Below are positions 1 through 9,607 of a stretch of 55,213 nucleotides of DNA, piece after piece. This DNA is from an uncultured Lactobacillus sp. GTDB lineage: Bacteria; Bacillota; Bacilli; Lactobacillales; Lactobacillaceae. Each line of letters opens with the position of its first letter. The stretch's first letter is position 1. Where the stretch lies: assembly GCA_910589675.1 (NCBI GenBank), contig CAJUTO010000008.1, positions 1 through 55,213 on the forward strand, in the 5' to 3' direction. The notes under the pieces were generated by a model that saw nothing but the letters and a program-made list of their open reading frames with translations, was not told the origin of the DNA and ran no database searches. Both the position numbers and the translations under genes were made by a program.

Positions 1-3
1 GAA

Positions 4-51
4 TGGACTTTTTATTTTTTATCAAGTGTTCAATTTAATTTTACAATCAGC
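4..51. mobile_element. Terminal inverted repeat of a mobile element (window-start copy)
   Basis: These 48 nt are the exact reverse complement of the last 48 nt of the window (55166-55213). The hsdM reading frame runs into this sequence and stops within it. Both copies point outward and each is bordered on the inside by the same 14-nt word. This fits the end of an insertion sequence whose body lies outside the window. No transposase is visible, so the family cannot be named. Confidence 0.7.
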
Positions 52-432
52 GTTTAAATTATTTTCAAAACTTTCTAGCATTTGCTGAAATGTATCAGGT
101 TTAATAGTATTGTTATTTACCTCATCTACTATTGTTTTCCATGTATATTCTGGTCCAATAACATAACCTGTACTATTTGCAATATAAGCTAATAAATCGC
201 TCCCATCCTTTCCAGAAACTTCTCTTCTATACTCATCATTAATATCATCAATATTTTCGGGAGTATTCATTAAAATCTTATTCTTAAATAAATGATTTTC
301 CTGTCTTTCAGATAGATAGCGATAAAACATAAAACCTAAAATATAATTTCTATATTCTGAGGCATCCATATTTCCTCTTAATCTATTTGCCATATCCCAT
401 ATTTTATTTGTTATTTCTTTAGCTTTATCCAT
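22..432 (-). pseudogene. hsdM: Truncated type I restriction-modification methyltransferase subunit HsdM
   Basis: Only 136 residues remain of a protein normally about 500 residues long. The N-terminus has the typical HsdM helical-bundle start (IWDMANRLRGNMDASEYRN, then FMFYRYLSE). The methyltransferase core, with its SAM-binding and NPPF/Y motifs, is absent. The HsdM-like sequence ends at FENNLN, and the last nine residues (ADCKIKLNT) are translated from the terminal repeat of the mobile element. The gene follows hsdR by 13 nt, and its AAGGGA ribosome site overlaps the hsdR stop codon. No hsdS is present in the window. Without the catalytic domain this product cannot methylate DNA. Confidence 0.85.
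53..66. repeat. 14-nt direct repeat, likely target-site duplication (left copy)
   Basis: TTTAAATTATTTTC occurs here directly inside the terminal inverted repeat and again in the same orientation at 55152-55165, directly inside the other repeat. This is the arrangement left by an element that duplicates about 14 nt of target. The word encodes part of Glu-Asn-Asn-Leu-Asn in hsdM and in the frame leading into the KAP NTPase. Confidence 0.6.
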
Positions 433-445
433 AAATTTTCCCTTT

Positions 446-3400
446 TTAATATTTCTTTGTTATTTCGTCAGCAAATTCTCTAATACTATCACTTAAACTT
501 CTAAGATATTTAAATTTCCCAAATTCACGTATCTTTTCATCTTCCGCATCTGTCGTATAAACTTGTGATGCTTCACGAATAATGTTGTCTAAATCTCCAT
601 TCATATTAAGATCATCAGTACCTTGAACATGATTATAGATAATTTCGTTAACTCGTTGATTATCTTTAATATCAACTAAGCCCCATTTACGCTTATAGGC
701 AAGGATTTCCTCACGCATTGAACGATTAGAATATCTTTCTAATATTTCATCAATATCATTTTCTGTAACAGGATAGTTAAAATTAGACCCGTTATTATTC
801 AAAATGCTGTCTGTAAATTGATTAATTTGTTCTGCTTTTTTTCTGTCATCCATTCGATCAGAAAGTTCTTTAATCTTTTTAGCAGTATTTTGAGCTTTTT
901 CTTCTTCTTTTTTATGCTTTTGATTCATTAGCTCAGCTATTAATTGTTTAAGATAGCTATATGAAACAGTTACTTCATGAATATGCTCCATATTTAAATC
1001 AATATCACCAAAATCTGCATCAATTCTTTTAGCAATTTTTTTCTTTAATTTAATGGCTAAGGTTGTCGTTAACGTTTCTTCTTGTTTTTGAGATAAGCCA
1101 ATTTCTTTCAAAAACTTTTCTGGATTTTGTTCATCATATTCATCATCCTGCTTTGCCATTGCCATTAAATGATTATATTGGCGCAAATCTTTTAGCATTT
1201 GATCTTGACGATTTTTTTCTAAATTCTGAGGAACACTAGTGAATTTATTAGTAGTATCACTTAGTCGCTTAACTACAACTTTTAATTCTTCTTTTACTTT
1301 CTTAAAATTCGGTGAAATGACCTCGTTAGTAACAGACGTATCTAACCCCTGTTGCTCATTGGCCGAATTCTTATCACCATATTCTGCCAAAGCTTTTTTC
1401 ATTAGCTTCTCGCTTTGAACCGGCCAACGATAATTTACAATCCTACCAAATGGCTTAGTCTGCATGTCATAAACACGATTAGTTCTAGAATATGCCTGAA
1501 TTAAAGCAGAGCCTTGCAAAGTTCGATCTACATATAAAGTATTTAATTGCGGAGCATCAAATCCAGTTAACAATTGGTCAACAACAATAACAAGATCCAC
1601 GTAGTTTCCATCATAAATCGTCCGATTTAATCTCGAAACTAACTGTTCTGTATATTCTTTCGCATCTTTAACACCAAAACTAGTTCCAAATTGCTTATTG
1701 TAGTCCTTAATTGCTTCTTCAAGTGACTTATTATTTTCCAGCTGATTGTCACTATTAGAATTATCCTGACTAAAAGTAATTCCAATCTTTAATGGCTTTT
1801 TTCGCAACTTATTCTGCTTCTTAAATTCTTTATAAAACATCATTGCCATTGGCGTTGAAGCTTTGTTACCACCAACGTGAGTAGTAAATAAGGCATTATA
1901 TTCACTATTTCTTGAGCGCTTATCCCAATTATCTAAAACGTCTTTAACAACCAACTCGACATGCTTTTGATTGTTGTCATAAACGCTTGGCTCAATCATG
2001 TCGTCCATATCTTCAAGTTGTAGGTTTTCAATTCGATCTTGAATTTGTTTTTCACTATATTTAGGATATCTTGCCTTAAAATACGCTGGCAAATATTGCT
2101 CTTTTAATACTTCATCAGACAATGTTGTTTCAAAATCAACTTTGAATCCTAAAACATTTCCATCCCTAATAGCGTCTACAATAGTATAGGCATGTATTAA
2201 ATTGCCAAAAATATCTCTTGTAGTAGGAGCTTTATCAAAATTAGGCGTACCAGTATAACCTACCCAAGCAGATCTAGTAAAAGTAGTCTTGATACTTTGA
2301 AGCATATCACCAGCAGTTGAACGATGGGCTTCATCTACAATAAAGAGGATATTCTTTTTGGCGATATCATTGATACCTTTTTTATCTTTAACCAAAGCGG
2401 CCATCTTCTGAATAGACGTTACTATAATTCCATTCCCTTTAGATTTTATCTTTTTAGATAATACCCATCGGTTTGCTGCATCAGTAACCACACCACCGTT
2501 ACCATTTTCACCTTTTTCAGGATCATAAGCGCTATATTCATCAACTGTCTGATTAGTCAGAGCAACTCGATCCACCAAGAAGATAACCTTGTCTACATTT
2601 GGCAATCTTGAAGCAAGCCAAGCCGTCTTAAAGGACGAAATAGTTTTACCTGACCCAGTTGCATGCCAGATATAACCAATTTCTTGGTCGTTAATATCAA
2701 AATCATGTTGCCGAACTTTATCAATTATTGAGCTAGCTGCATAAACTTGATATGGTCGCATAACCTTAATCATTTGTTTTCTTGGCGTCCCATCTAAAAT
2801 CATATAGTTTGTAGCCATTTGATGGGCCATTGGTATTGACAACATATTAGAGGTAAATTCTTGCCAATCTAATACTGGAGTATTATCTTCCTTACGCTGC
2901 CATTGAAAGGCAAAAGTCTTATTGAACATTTCATCTGTAGTTCTTGCCATATACTTTGCATCATGTGGCGTCATACCCACTAAGATTTGTATCGTAGAAA
3001 AGATGTCTCCATATTGTTGTTCATGAATGTAGCGATGCATTTGATTTAGGGCTTCATCAACATCATGATAATCTGCTTTTTCTTCAATTTGGATTATTGG
3101 CAAACCATTAATTAATAAGGTTGTATCAAAGCGTCGGTCTGGATAACCAGGAATTACTGCATCTCTTTTAATTTGGTTAACAACTTGATACCTTGTATTA
3201 CCGGCACCGATTTGAGCTTGATCAAATACAGTTAGATATACATGTTTTCCAGAATCTAAATCAACTTCAACTTGTGACACACCATTAAGGCCATATAAAA
3301 ATTGACCTGCTTCATATGGCGTTTTTAAATTAGTAATAATTCGTTTTACTTGTGCAAATTCTCCCGCGGATAATGGTTCATCTAATTTGTCACGATTATT

Positions 3401-3547
3401 CTCTTCTAGAATATTTTTAAAGTTACTCCAAAGCTGATCGGTAGTTTTGATTGAAGGCTCATATTTCCATTGTTTAACTCCGCCAAGAGTTTCTAACTTA
3501 TGGATTAATTTATCTTCAAAAATTAACTCTGCTTTTTCGATAGCCAT
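446..3547 (-). CDS. hsdR: Type I restriction endonuclease subunit HsdR
   Basis: This 1033-residue protein is the full length expected for the motor and nuclease subunit of a type I restriction system, which cuts unmodified DNA after ATP-driven translocation. The N-terminal nuclease signature is visible as Asp141 followed by Glu155-Glu156-Lys157 (PD-(D/E)xK type). The SF2 motor follows with Walker A ATGSGKT at about 296-302 and DEAH at about 405-408. A late arginine-finger region contains QAYSRTNRVYD. Start: ATG after a good AGGAG site. It is first in an operon with the truncated hsdM. HsdR needs HsdM and HsdS to act, so it is probably silent here unless another complete HsdM/HsdS exists elsewhere. 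Confidence 0.95.
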   Translation of the reverse strand: MAIEKAELIFEDKLIHKLETLGGVKQWKYEPSIKTTDQLWSNFKNILEENNRDKLDEPLSAGEFAQVKRIITNLKTPYEAGQFLYGLNGVSQVEVDLDSGKHVYLTVFDQAQIGAGNTRYQVVNQIKRDAVIPGYPDRRFDTTLLINGLPIIQIEEKADYHDVDEALNQMHRYIHEQQYGDIFSTIQILVGMTPHDAKYMARTTDEMFNKTFAFQWQRKEDNTPVLDWQEFTSNMLSIPMAHQMATNYMILDGTPRKQMIKVMRPYQVYAASSIIDKVRQHDFDINDQEIGYIWHATGSGKTISSFKTAWLASRLPNVDKVIFLVDRVALTNQTVDEYSAYDPEKGENGNGGVVTDAANRWVLSKKIKSKGNGIIVTSIQKMAALVKDKKGINDIAKKNILFIVDEAHRSTAGDMLQSIKTTFTRSAWVGYTGTPNFDKAPTTRDIFGNLIHAYTIVDAIRDGNVLGFKVDFETTLSDEVLKEQYLPAYFKARYPKYSEKQIQDRIENLQLEDMDDMIEPSVYDNNQKHVELVVKDVLDNWDKRSRNSEYNALFTTHVGGNKASTPMAMMFYKEFKKQNKLRKKPLKIGITFSQDNSNSDNQLENNKSLEEAIKDYNKQFGTSFGVKDAKEYTEQLVSRLNRTIYDGNYVDLVIVVDQLLTGFDAPQLNTLYVDRTLQGSALIQAYSRTNRVYDMQTKPFGRIVNYRWPVQSEKLMKKALAEYGDKNSANEQQGLDTSVTNEVISPNFKKVKEELKVVVKRLSDTTNKFTSVPQNLEKNRQDQMLKDLRQYNHLMAMAKQDDEYDEQNPEKFLKEIGLSQKQEETLTTTLAIKLKKKIAKRIDADFGDIDLNMEHIHEVTVSYSYLKQLIAELMNQKHKKEEEKAQNTAKKIKELSDRMDDRKKAEQINQFTDSILNNNGSNFNYPVTENDIDEILERYSNRSMREEILAYKRKWGLVDIKDNQRVNEIIYNHVQGTDDLNMNGDLDNIIREASQVYTTDAEDEKIREFGKFKYLRSLSDSIREFADEITKKY

Positions 3548-3681
3548 TCATTTTCTCCTACTCATAATATCTCTAAGTATTATTTTATATGACTTTCGTT
3601 GTAAAAAAACGAAAAATATCGAAAAATTTAAGGTTATCTTATTTTTCAGCAACTTCACATAATAAAAAATATGAACCAAGC

Positions 3682-3709
3682 AAAAAAGCTGACTAACAGG
3701 CCAGCTTTT
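3682..3709 (-). terminator. Rho-independent terminator of the TPR gene
   Basis: An 8-bp inverted repeat (AAAAGCTG / CAGCTTTT) with a 10-nt loop lies just after the TPR gene stop. It is followed by a run of six T on the minus strand. Confidence 0.8.
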
Positions 3710-3712
3710 CTA

Positions 3713-4972
3713 CTACTCTTCACTATTCAATTCATCTAACATATCTTGCATATCAAGATCATCTGGTTGGACTTGCAAGTACTTCTTAATCAATTCCTTT
3801 GTGGTTGGAATTTCACGTAATTCATAGAACAAGCTAATCATCTGTCTTAAGAAGCTTGCATTATTTTGAAAGGCTGGATAGGCAAGCAAGAATTCACTCT
3901 TAGCCTTATCATAATCTTCAAGTCTTTGATAAGAAACAGCCAGATTCCAGTGAGCTTGTGGCTCTAACTCTTCATCATCAAGATCCTTGAACAAGCTAAT
4001 ATTAGCCTCATCTTGGTGCTGGTGAAGATATAAGTTAGACAACTGCAAGCGCAAGTCACTGTTGTCAGGAGCAACCTCAAGTCCCTTTTTAAGCAAGCGT
4101 TCTGCTTCATCTAACTGATTCAAGTTAGCAGCAGCTTTGGCACCCAGACTATATAAAACTTCATCCAATTCGTTATAAGATAGACCAGTTTGCGCAGTTC
4201 TGAGCACTTCCTCATTATTGTCTTCTGCGGCATAGGCTTGGGCAAGAAGTGGATAGGCATTTACATAATCAGGTTGAGTTTCAATTACCTGGTCTAAATA
4301 CTTAATTGCAGCCTTATTATCATTAGCAGAAAGCATAATTAAGCCAGCTTCATAAAGAGCATCAATACTTAAAATATCATTTTCATGACTCTTAATTTCA
4401 TTTGCGGCTTCTTCATACTCACCCAATTTAGCAAGACAAGCTGCAATTCTTTGACTTAAAACTACTTCACCAAAAGTCTTATTATTTTTAGCTAATTCAT
4501 GGTATAAGTCTAAAGCTTCGCCGTAGTCACCGCTAAGATAGTCTAATTCAGCCAAGCCAAAGTTAATGGCATCTTCATCAGGAGCTAATTTATGGGCTTC
4601 TAAGAGCTTTTGATGGGCTGTTTCAATTACTCCATTACTTTGATAGTAATCAGCTAAATCAAGCAAACTTTCAAGGTAAGCATCACTATCTGGCTTTACA
4701 TCATAAAGTAGCTGCAAGCCATCGTCTTCATCACCATCATTTAACAAAATTTCAGCTAAATAGACCTTAAACAAGTCTTCTTTAGGAAACTGTCCAATCA
4801 AAAAACGATAAACTTCTTTAGAAAGATCAGTAAAACCAAGATCAGTTAAGTTTTCAGCTAAAGAAGCAAGGATTTCTGGGTCATCATTATCCAACGCCTT
4901 TTTCAAGAGAATTCGATTATCAGAAAAATTATGATTTTGAATTGCATCTAATAGTTGTTCAGAATAAGTCAT
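3713..4972 (-). CDS. Tetratricopeptide repeat protein
   Basis: A 419-residue soluble, acidic protein made almost entirely of about 34-residue helical repeats. Recurring TPR signatures include LGEYEEAANEI, YVNAYPLLAQAYAAE, LNQLDEAERLLKKGLEVAPDN and LEDYDKAKSEFLLAYP. There is no signal peptide or membrane segment, so a cytoplasmic protein-interaction scaffold is likely; the partner is unknown. An upstream in-frame start would add 14 residues, but the ATG at 4972 gives the usual N-terminus (MTYSEQLLDAIQ) and sits behind a purine-rich AAAGAGTG. It lies downstream of hup with a strong terminator between them, so it probably has its own promoter. Confidence 0.85.
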   Translation of the reverse strand: MTYSEQLLDAIQNHNFSDNRILLKKALDNDDPEILASLAENLTDLGFTDLSKEVYRFLIGQFPKEDLFKVYLAEILLNDGDEDDGLQLLYDVKPDSDAYLESLLDLADYYQSNGVIETAHQKLLEAHKLAPDEDAINFGLAELDYLSGDYGEALDLYHELAKNNKTFGEVVLSQRIAACLAKLGEYEEAANEIKSHENDILSIDALYEAGLIMLSANDNKAAIKYLDQVIETQPDYVNAYPLLAQAYAAEDNNEEVLRTAQTGLSYNELDEVLYSLGAKAAANLNQLDEAERLLKKGLEVAPDNSDLRLQLSNLYLHQHQDEANISLFKDLDDEELEPQAHWNLAVSYQRLEDYDKAKSEFLLAYPAFQNNASFLRQMISLFYELREIPTTKELIKKYLQVQPDDLDMQDMLDELNSEE

Positions 4973-5014
4973 TTTTTCACTCTTTTCATTCGTACTCTCA
5001 CAATAATTGTACAC

Positions 5015-5051
5015 AAAAAACGTGCCAAGCTATACAACTTAGCACGTTTTT
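5015..5051 (-). terminator. Rho-independent terminator after hup
   Basis: A perfect 9-bp stem (AAAACGTGC / GCACGTTTT), extended inward by CTAAG/CTTGG, is followed by six T on the minus strand. It lies between the hup stop and the TPR gene. Confidence 0.85.
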
Positions 5052-5072
5052 ATTTTGCTAGTAACTAAACAA

Positions 5073-5348
5073 TTACTTAACAGCATCCTTAAGAGCCTTA
5101 CCTGGCTTGAATGCAGGAACCTTAGAAGCTGGGATTTCGATTTCAGCCCCAGTTTGTGGGTTACGACCCTTACGAGCTGCACGGTGACGTACTTCAAAAG
5201 TACCGAAACCGATCAATTGAACTTTTTCACCCTTAGCAAGATCTTCTTGAATAGAGTTAAAGATTGCATCAACTGCAGCAGCAACTTCTTTCTTGGTTAA
5301 GTCAGTTTTAGCAGCAACTTCAGAAACTAATTCTGCCTTGTTTGCCAT
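5073..5348 (-). CDS. hup: Nucleoid-associated DNA-binding protein HU
   Basis: A 91-residue histone-like protein, the exact family length. The N-terminal dimerisation helices ([19 protein letters not shown]) and the DNA-binding beta arm ([21 protein letters not shown], with the minor-groove-inserting proline in NPQTG) are both clear. HU dimers bend and compact DNA with little sequence preference. The gene is monocistronic: a terminator follows and about 160 nt of A+T-rich leader precedes. The start is an ATG behind the strong GGGAGGTGA site. The gene order der-hup-TPR is common in lactobacilli. Confidence 0.97.
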   Translation of the reverse strand: MANKAELVSEVAAKTDLTKKEVAAAVDAIFNSIQEDLAKGEKVQLIGFGTFEVRHRAARKGRNPQTGAEIEIPASKVPAFKPGKALKDAVK

Positions 5349-5512
5349 TCCACTTCACCTCCCAAAATGAACTAATGATATTTTTAAACAAAAACCTTTG
5401 AAAATAAGAAAAATGAGTTATTCATTTATTCCCTGCAATAAAATTAGCACACTAAGACGCTTAGTTGCAAGCTTTTTCGCAGATATATCCCTATTTTTTT
5501 GAAATTTAAAGC

Positions 5513-6820
5513 TTATTTACGTTTTCTAGCTAAGATTTTAATTGGTGTTCCTACAAAATCAAAGTTTTGTCTTAATTGATTAATTAAAAATCTCTGGTAT
5601 GAGAAGTGAAGCAACTCTGGATCATTTACAAAGACGACAAATGTTGGCGGAGTTACTGCCACTTGAGTCATGTAGTAGATTCTTAATCTCTTTCCATTAA
5701 CAAGTGGAGTTGGTGTAATTCTAGTTGCTTCAAGAAGCAAGTCATTCAAGACACTAGACTGAATTCGACGAGTTTGATTTTCATGAACTTCTTTAACAAG
5801 CTTCAAGATATCTGGAACTCTTTGACCCGTCTTAGCAGAAACGAAAATAATTGGAGCATAGTCTAAGTATTGGAACTCTCTTCTGATTGTATCTTCAAAG
5901 TCCTTCATACTTCTACTGTCTTTTTTAGGTAGATCCCACTTATTTACAACAATAATTACACCGCGGCCTGCATCATGAGCGTATCCAGCTACATGCTTAT
6001 CTTGTTCACGAATACCAGTGCTTGCATCTAAGACTAAAAGTGTAATATCACTTTCTTCAATGGCACTGATTGCTCTTAAGACAGAATACTTCTCCGTCTT
6101 CTCATAGACCTTACCACGCCGTCTGATGCCGGCTGTATCAACGATAGTATACTTTTGCCCATCATTAGTAAAAGTCGTGTCAATGGCGTCTCTAGTCGTT
6201 CCTTCGATATTAGAAACAATTACACGTTGTTCACCTAAAATAGCATTTACAAGTGAAGATTTACCAACATTTGGACGTCCAATCACACTAAAGCGAATTG
6301 AACCGTCTTCATGCTGGTTAGCCTTGTCGCCAAATTCACCAACAATAGCATCTAGTAAATCTCCCATTCCAGTTCCATGACTACCAGAAACTGGGATTGG
6401 GTCGCCTAATCCTAAGCTGTAAAAGTCATAAATATCTGTTCTTTGCTCAGGATTATCAGCCTTATTAATGGCTAAAATAACTGGTTTCTTAGTTCGATAA
6501 AGCATTTTAGCAATTGTTTCATCCATGTTAGTCATATGTTGAGTAACATCCCCTAACATCACAATTACATCTGCTTCATCAATGGCAATTTCAGCTTGTG
6601 CCTTAATTTGTTCTTCAATTTCACCAGAGTCTAGAGTAATACCACCGGTATCAATTAAGATAAATTCATGACCCATCCACTCAGCACGGGCATAAATTCT
6701 ATCTCTAGTAACTCCAGCCTTGTCTTCAACAATAGCTACACGCGAATTAATAATTCTGTTAAAAATAGTTGACTTACCAACATTTGGACGTCCAACTAAT
6801 GCAACTACGGGTAATGACAT
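5513..6820 (-). CDS. der: Ribosome-assembly GTPase Der (EngA)
   Basis: 435 residues, the normal length for this essential double GTPase that helps mature the 50S ribosomal subunit. Two G domains are visible, each with a P-loop: GRPNVGKST near residue 10 and GRPNVGKSS near residue 185. They are followed by NKAD and NKWD base-recognition motifs and a C-terminal KH-like domain ending in the basic tail KILARKRK. Start: ATG behind AAAGGGG. It lies just downstream of rpsA with a terminator hairpin in the 73-nt gap, and rpsA-der linkage is a typical Firmicute arrangement. Confidence 0.97.
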   Translation of the reverse strand: MSLPVVALVGRPNVGKSTIFNRIINSRVAIVEDKAGVTRDRIYARAEWMGHEFILIDTGGITLDSGEIEEQIKAQAEIAIDEADVIVMLGDVTQHMTNMDETIAKMLYRTKKPVILAINKADNPEQRTDIYDFYSLGLGDPIPVSGSHGTGMGDLLDAIVGEFGDKANQHEDGSIRFSVIGRPNVGKSSLVNAILGEQRVIVSNIEGTTRDAIDTTFTNDGQKYTIVDTAGIRRRGKVYEKTEKYSVLRAISAIEESDITLLVLDASTGIREQDKHVAGYAHDAGRGVIIVVNKWDLPKKDSRSMKDFEDTIRREFQYLDYAPIIFVSAKTGQRVPDILKLVKEVHENQTRRIQSSVLNDLLLEATRITPTPLVNGKRLRIYYMTQVAVTPPTFVVFVNDPELLHFSYQRFLINQLRQNFDFVGTPIKILARKRK

Positions 6821-6851
6821 ATTATTTCTACCCCTTTCTATCTAATGAAAT

Positions 6852-6880
6852 AAAAAAAGCTGACCGGAGTCAGCTTTTTT
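6852..6880 (-). terminator. Rho-independent terminator between rpsA and der
   Basis: GCTGAC/GTCAGC stem with a CGGA tetraloop, flanked by A7 and T6. On the minus strand it ends rpsA transcription; read-through would supply der. Confidence 0.85.
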
Positions 6881-6893
6881 AGACTAATGACGA

Positions 6894-8096
6894 TTAATCC
6901 TTATCTTTAAGTTGATCACCAATAATGTCACCTAAAGCAAAACCGTTGTCATTGTCATTCATGTACTTATCAGCTACAGAATCTTGACGACGACGTGGAC
7001 GTGAGTTGTTTTCACTCTTAGCAGCATTAGGATCAGCTTGCTTGATTGACAATGAGATTCTTCTGTCACTTGGGTCAACACTTAAAACTTTAACTTTAAC
7101 AGTTTGACCAACCTTTAAAACATCACTTGGCTTATCAACGTGCTTGTTAGCAATTTCTGAAACGTGTACTAAGCCTTGAATTCCATCAGCTACTTCGATG
7201 AATGCACCGAATGAAGTTAAAGTCTTAACTTCACCTTCAATGATGTCGCCTTCATGTAAGCCTTCAGTAGCTTCTTCAAATGGGGATGGTAAAGTTTGCT
7301 TAATTGACAGGGAGATTCTATGTCTATCGTCATCAATACCGATAACTTTAACCTTAACATCTTGACCAGCCTTCAATACATCGCTTGGCTTATCAACATG
7401 CTTGTAAGAAATTTCTGAAATGTGAACTAAACCGTCCACACCACCAACGTCAACAAAGGCACCAAAACCAGTTAAACGTGATACTTTACCTTCAACAGTG
7501 TCACCTACAACTAATTGTGAAGCAACGTTTTCGAAAGCTTCTTCACGTTCTTGTTCGATTAAGTCTTTTCTTGAAAGAATTAATCTGTTCTTGTTAGGAT
7601 CAATTTCAGTGATCTTCAAGTTCATCTTCTTGCCAATGTAAGGCTTCAAATCAGAAACGTAACGGTTAGAAATTAATGAAGCTGGCAAGAATCCACGTGT
7701 ACCAACGTCAACTAATAAACCACCACGAACAGCACCAGTTACAGTACCTTCAACAGTCTTGCCTTCTTCGAAGACCTTTTCTAATTCCTTGTAAGCTTCT
7801 CTTTCCTTCAAACGAGTAACTGAGAAGAAGAATTCACCGTTTTCCTTGTCGCCACCAGCTCTTCTAAGAACTAAAGCTTCAAACTTATCACCAGGTTTTA
7901 CCAATTGGTTCAAATCTGCATTACGGTCGTTAGTGAATTCACGCTTAGTGATTACACCTTCAACACCTGCATTTTCAACACCAACAGCGATTTGTCCATC
8001 TTCAACACTTAAAACTTCAACGTTAACAATGTTGCCGACTTCAACTCCCTGCATTTCTTTTAGAGCATCTAAGAATTGATTACTATTATCTGTCAT
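6894..8096 (-). CDS. rpsA: Ribosomal protein S1 (four S1 domains)
   Basis: A 400-residue Firmicute-type S1 with four OB-fold S1 repeats, at roughly residues 15-85, 100-170, 190-258 and 275-345. The last two carry the signatures GFGAFVDVGGVDGLVHISEIS and SFGAFIEVADGIQGLVHVSEIA. It is shorter than the six-domain E. coli protein, as usual in this phylum. The protein binds mRNA at the 30S subunit; in Firmicutes its role in initiation is less strict. A charged low-complexity C-tail contains RPRRRQD. Start: ATG behind GGGAGGT. It lies 62 nt downstream of cmk on the same strand, the conserved cmk-rpsA pair. Confidence 0.95.
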   Translation of the reverse strand: MTDNSNQFLDALKEMQGVEVGNIVNVEVLSVEDGQIAVGVENAGVEGVITKREFTNDRNADLNQLVKPGDKFEALVLRRAGGDKENGEFFFSVTRLKEREAYKELEKVFEEGKTVEGTVTGAVRGGLLVDVGTRGFLPASLISNRYVSDLKPYIGKKMNLKITEIDPNKNRLILSRKDLIEQEREEAFENVASQLVVGDTVEGKVSRLTGFGAFVDVGGVDGLVHISEISYKHVDKPSDVLKAGQDVKVKVIGIDDDRHRISLSIKQTLPSPFEEATEGLHEGDIIEGEVKTLTSFGAFIEVADGIQGLVHVSEIANKHVDKPSDVLKVGQTVKVKVLSVDPSDRRISLSIKQADPNAAKSENNSRPRRRQDSVADKYMNDNDNGFALGDIIGDQLKDKD

Positions 8097-8158
8097 AATT
8101 ACCTCCCAATATCATACTTTATTTTAAAGTACTTGATATCTTTTTTCCACACTTTTGT

Positions 8159-8824
8159 TTAATTTTTTTGCTTTTTTTGAATTATCTCGGTTATTTTGGC
8201 TACAACTTCATCAATTGTTAAGTTTGTAGTATCTAATTCAATTGCATCATCTGCTTTTTTCAATGGAGAAATTTCACGATGCGAATCTTTATAGTCTCTA
8301 ACTTCAATATCATGTTCGATATCTTTTAAGTCTTGATGAATGCCTTTTTCTTGAAAATCTAAGAAGCGTCTCTTAGCTCTTGATGCAACACTAGCGATTA
8401 AGAAAATTTTTACCTCTGCATCTGGTAAAACTGTCGTTCCAATATCACGACCATCCATAACAACATCGTGCTTACCCGCCATTTCGCGCTGTAATTCAAC
8501 CATCTTTTCACGAATTGATCTTAAGGCAGAAACTTGAGAAACGTTTTCGGTAATTTCAGGTGTTCTGATGTCAATTGAAACATCCTTACCATTTACGTAA
8601 ACCTTTTGTTCTCCATCTTCTTGCTTAAAATCAATTGTACTATGGTCGATTAAGTTCAAAATTGTCTTTTCATCCCCATAGTCAACATTATTATCGTGTG
8701 CAATTAATGTACATGCTCGATACATTGCACCAGTATCGATATAAATATAGCCCAAATTATGTGCGATAATTTTAGCAACTGTACTCTTCCCCGCTGATGC
8801 AGGCCCATCAATAGCTACTTGCAT
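8159..8824 (-). CDS. cmk: Cytidylate kinase
   Basis: A 221-residue (d)CMP kinase that uses ATP to make (d)CDP for nucleic acid and lipid synthesis. The N-terminus MQVAIDGPASAGKSTVAK carries the P-loop GPASAGKS. VVMDGRDIGTTVLPDAEVKIFL and the NMP-binding region are typical of the family. A longer frame begins 27 nt upstream, but its extension contains the AAAGGA ribosome site, so the ATG at 8824 is the better start. The site-to-start spacing of about 12 nt is rather long. Confidence 0.93.
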   Translation of the reverse strand: MQVAIDGPASAGKSTVAKIIAHNLGYIYIDTGAMYRACTLIAHDNNVDYGDEKTILNLIDHSTIDFKQEDGEQKVYVNGKDVSIDIRTPEITENVSQVSALRSIREKMVELQREMAGKHDVVMDGRDIGTTVLPDAEVKIFLIASVASRAKRRFLDFQEKGIHQDLKDIEHDIEVRDYKDSHREISPLKKADDAIELDTTNLTIDEVVAKITEIIQKKQKN

Positions 8825-8877
8825 TAAATAATTTAGTCCTTTCTTTTTCATTCAAAGTAAATTCTACCATAAAACAA

Positions 8878-8900
8878 AAACACAGAAGTCAAATGACTCC
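8878..8900 (-). terminator. Probable terminator of the RibU gene
   Basis: A short GGAGTC / GACTTC stem with an ATTT loop is followed on the minus strand by TGTGTTTTTGTTTT. It lies between the RibU stop and cmk. Confidence 0.55.
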
Positions 8901-8932
8901 TGCTAAATAAAATTATTTTTACTATTTAAACT

Positions 8933-9526
8933 TTAAAAATTACGTCTTACAAATTTTTCTAAAACTGGCAATAAGGTCTTGGCCAATAATAGAACAACAA
9001 TACTGTTAATTATTCCTTTAATTAAGTTAAATGGTACAATCGCTGAAACAATGTAAGTTAAAAGTGATGAATTAAGCTTAAAGCCCATTAATGAAATATA
9101 CATTGGAGTTAAAACGAAGTAGTTTGCTAAAGACATTACTACCGTTAACGCAATCGTTCCGACTGCTAATCCCAAAATTTGGTATTGTACTTTGTCTTCA
9201 TGCCTTTTACTAATGAAGTAGAATGGCAAGATATAGGCTAAACTTGCTAAAAAGGCAGCTAATTGGCCAATCATTGAAATTGGATTAAATCCCGAAATAA
9301 AGAGGCTTAACAATGATTTAAAAAATGCAATCATTGTCCCGCCCAAAGGACCAAAAACCAAAGTACTTAAAGCTACTAATGAATCAGAAAAATCCATCTT
9401 TAAGTAATCAAAGCCGGGAATAATTGGGACCTCAATCTTCATAATCAAAAATGCTAATGCACCAATCATCGCCCAAGCGAGCCAATAGGCCAATCTTACA
9501 TGACTTAAACTTGTTTTTCTTTGCAT
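8933..9526 (-). CDS. ribU: Riboflavin ECF transporter S-component (RibU)
   Basis: A 197-residue integral membrane protein with about six hydrophobic segments, the usual form of an energy-coupling-factor substrate-binding subunit. The N-terminus resembles RibU (LAYWLAWAMIGALAFLIM, then an aspartate-rich FDYLKMDFSDSLVAL, then GPLGGTMIAFFKSLLSL). RibU binds riboflavin and works with the shared EcfA/A'/T module, which is not in this window. The substrate assignment is strongly supported by an FMN riboswitch directly upstream. Start: ATG behind GGAGG, immediately after the riboswitch terminator, so transcription is the controlled step. Confidence 0.92.
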   Translation of the reverse strand: MQRKTSLSHVRLAYWLAWAMIGALAFLIMKIEVPIIPGFDYLKMDFSDSLVALSTLVFGPLGGTMIAFFKSLLSLFISGFNPISMIGQLAAFLASLAYILPFYFISKRHEDKVQYQILGLAVGTIALTVVMSLANYFVLTPMYISLMGFKLNSSLLTYIVSAIVPFNLIKGIINSIVVLLLAKTLLPVLEKFVRRNF

Positions 9527-9546
9527 GATAGTTCCTCCATAACATA

Positions 9547-9577
9547 CAAAAGGTCTGTCGCTTCAGCAACAGACCTT
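9547..9577 (-). terminator. Regulatory terminator of the FMN riboswitch
   Basis: On the minus strand AAGGTCTGTTGC pairs with GCGACAGACCTT around a TGAA loop and is followed by TTTTG. It ends a few bases before the ribU ribosome site. Its 5' arm (GGTCTGT) is also complementary to ACAGACC at the 3' edge of the aptamer. Confidence 0.85.
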
Positions 9578-9607
9578 ATTAATCATCTAAATCATGTTTA
9601 ATTCTAT

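Noticed and set aside
5055-5300. Plus-strand frame opposite hup, and similar frames opposite der, rpsA, pyk and pfkA
   Set aside because: They lie fully inside well-supported genes on the other strand and have no initiation signals of their own.
9541-9580. Inverted repeat AGGTCTGT...ACAGACCT considered as an operator for a repressor
   Set aside because: It is better explained as the FMN riboswitch terminator, given the aptamer next to it and the T tract.
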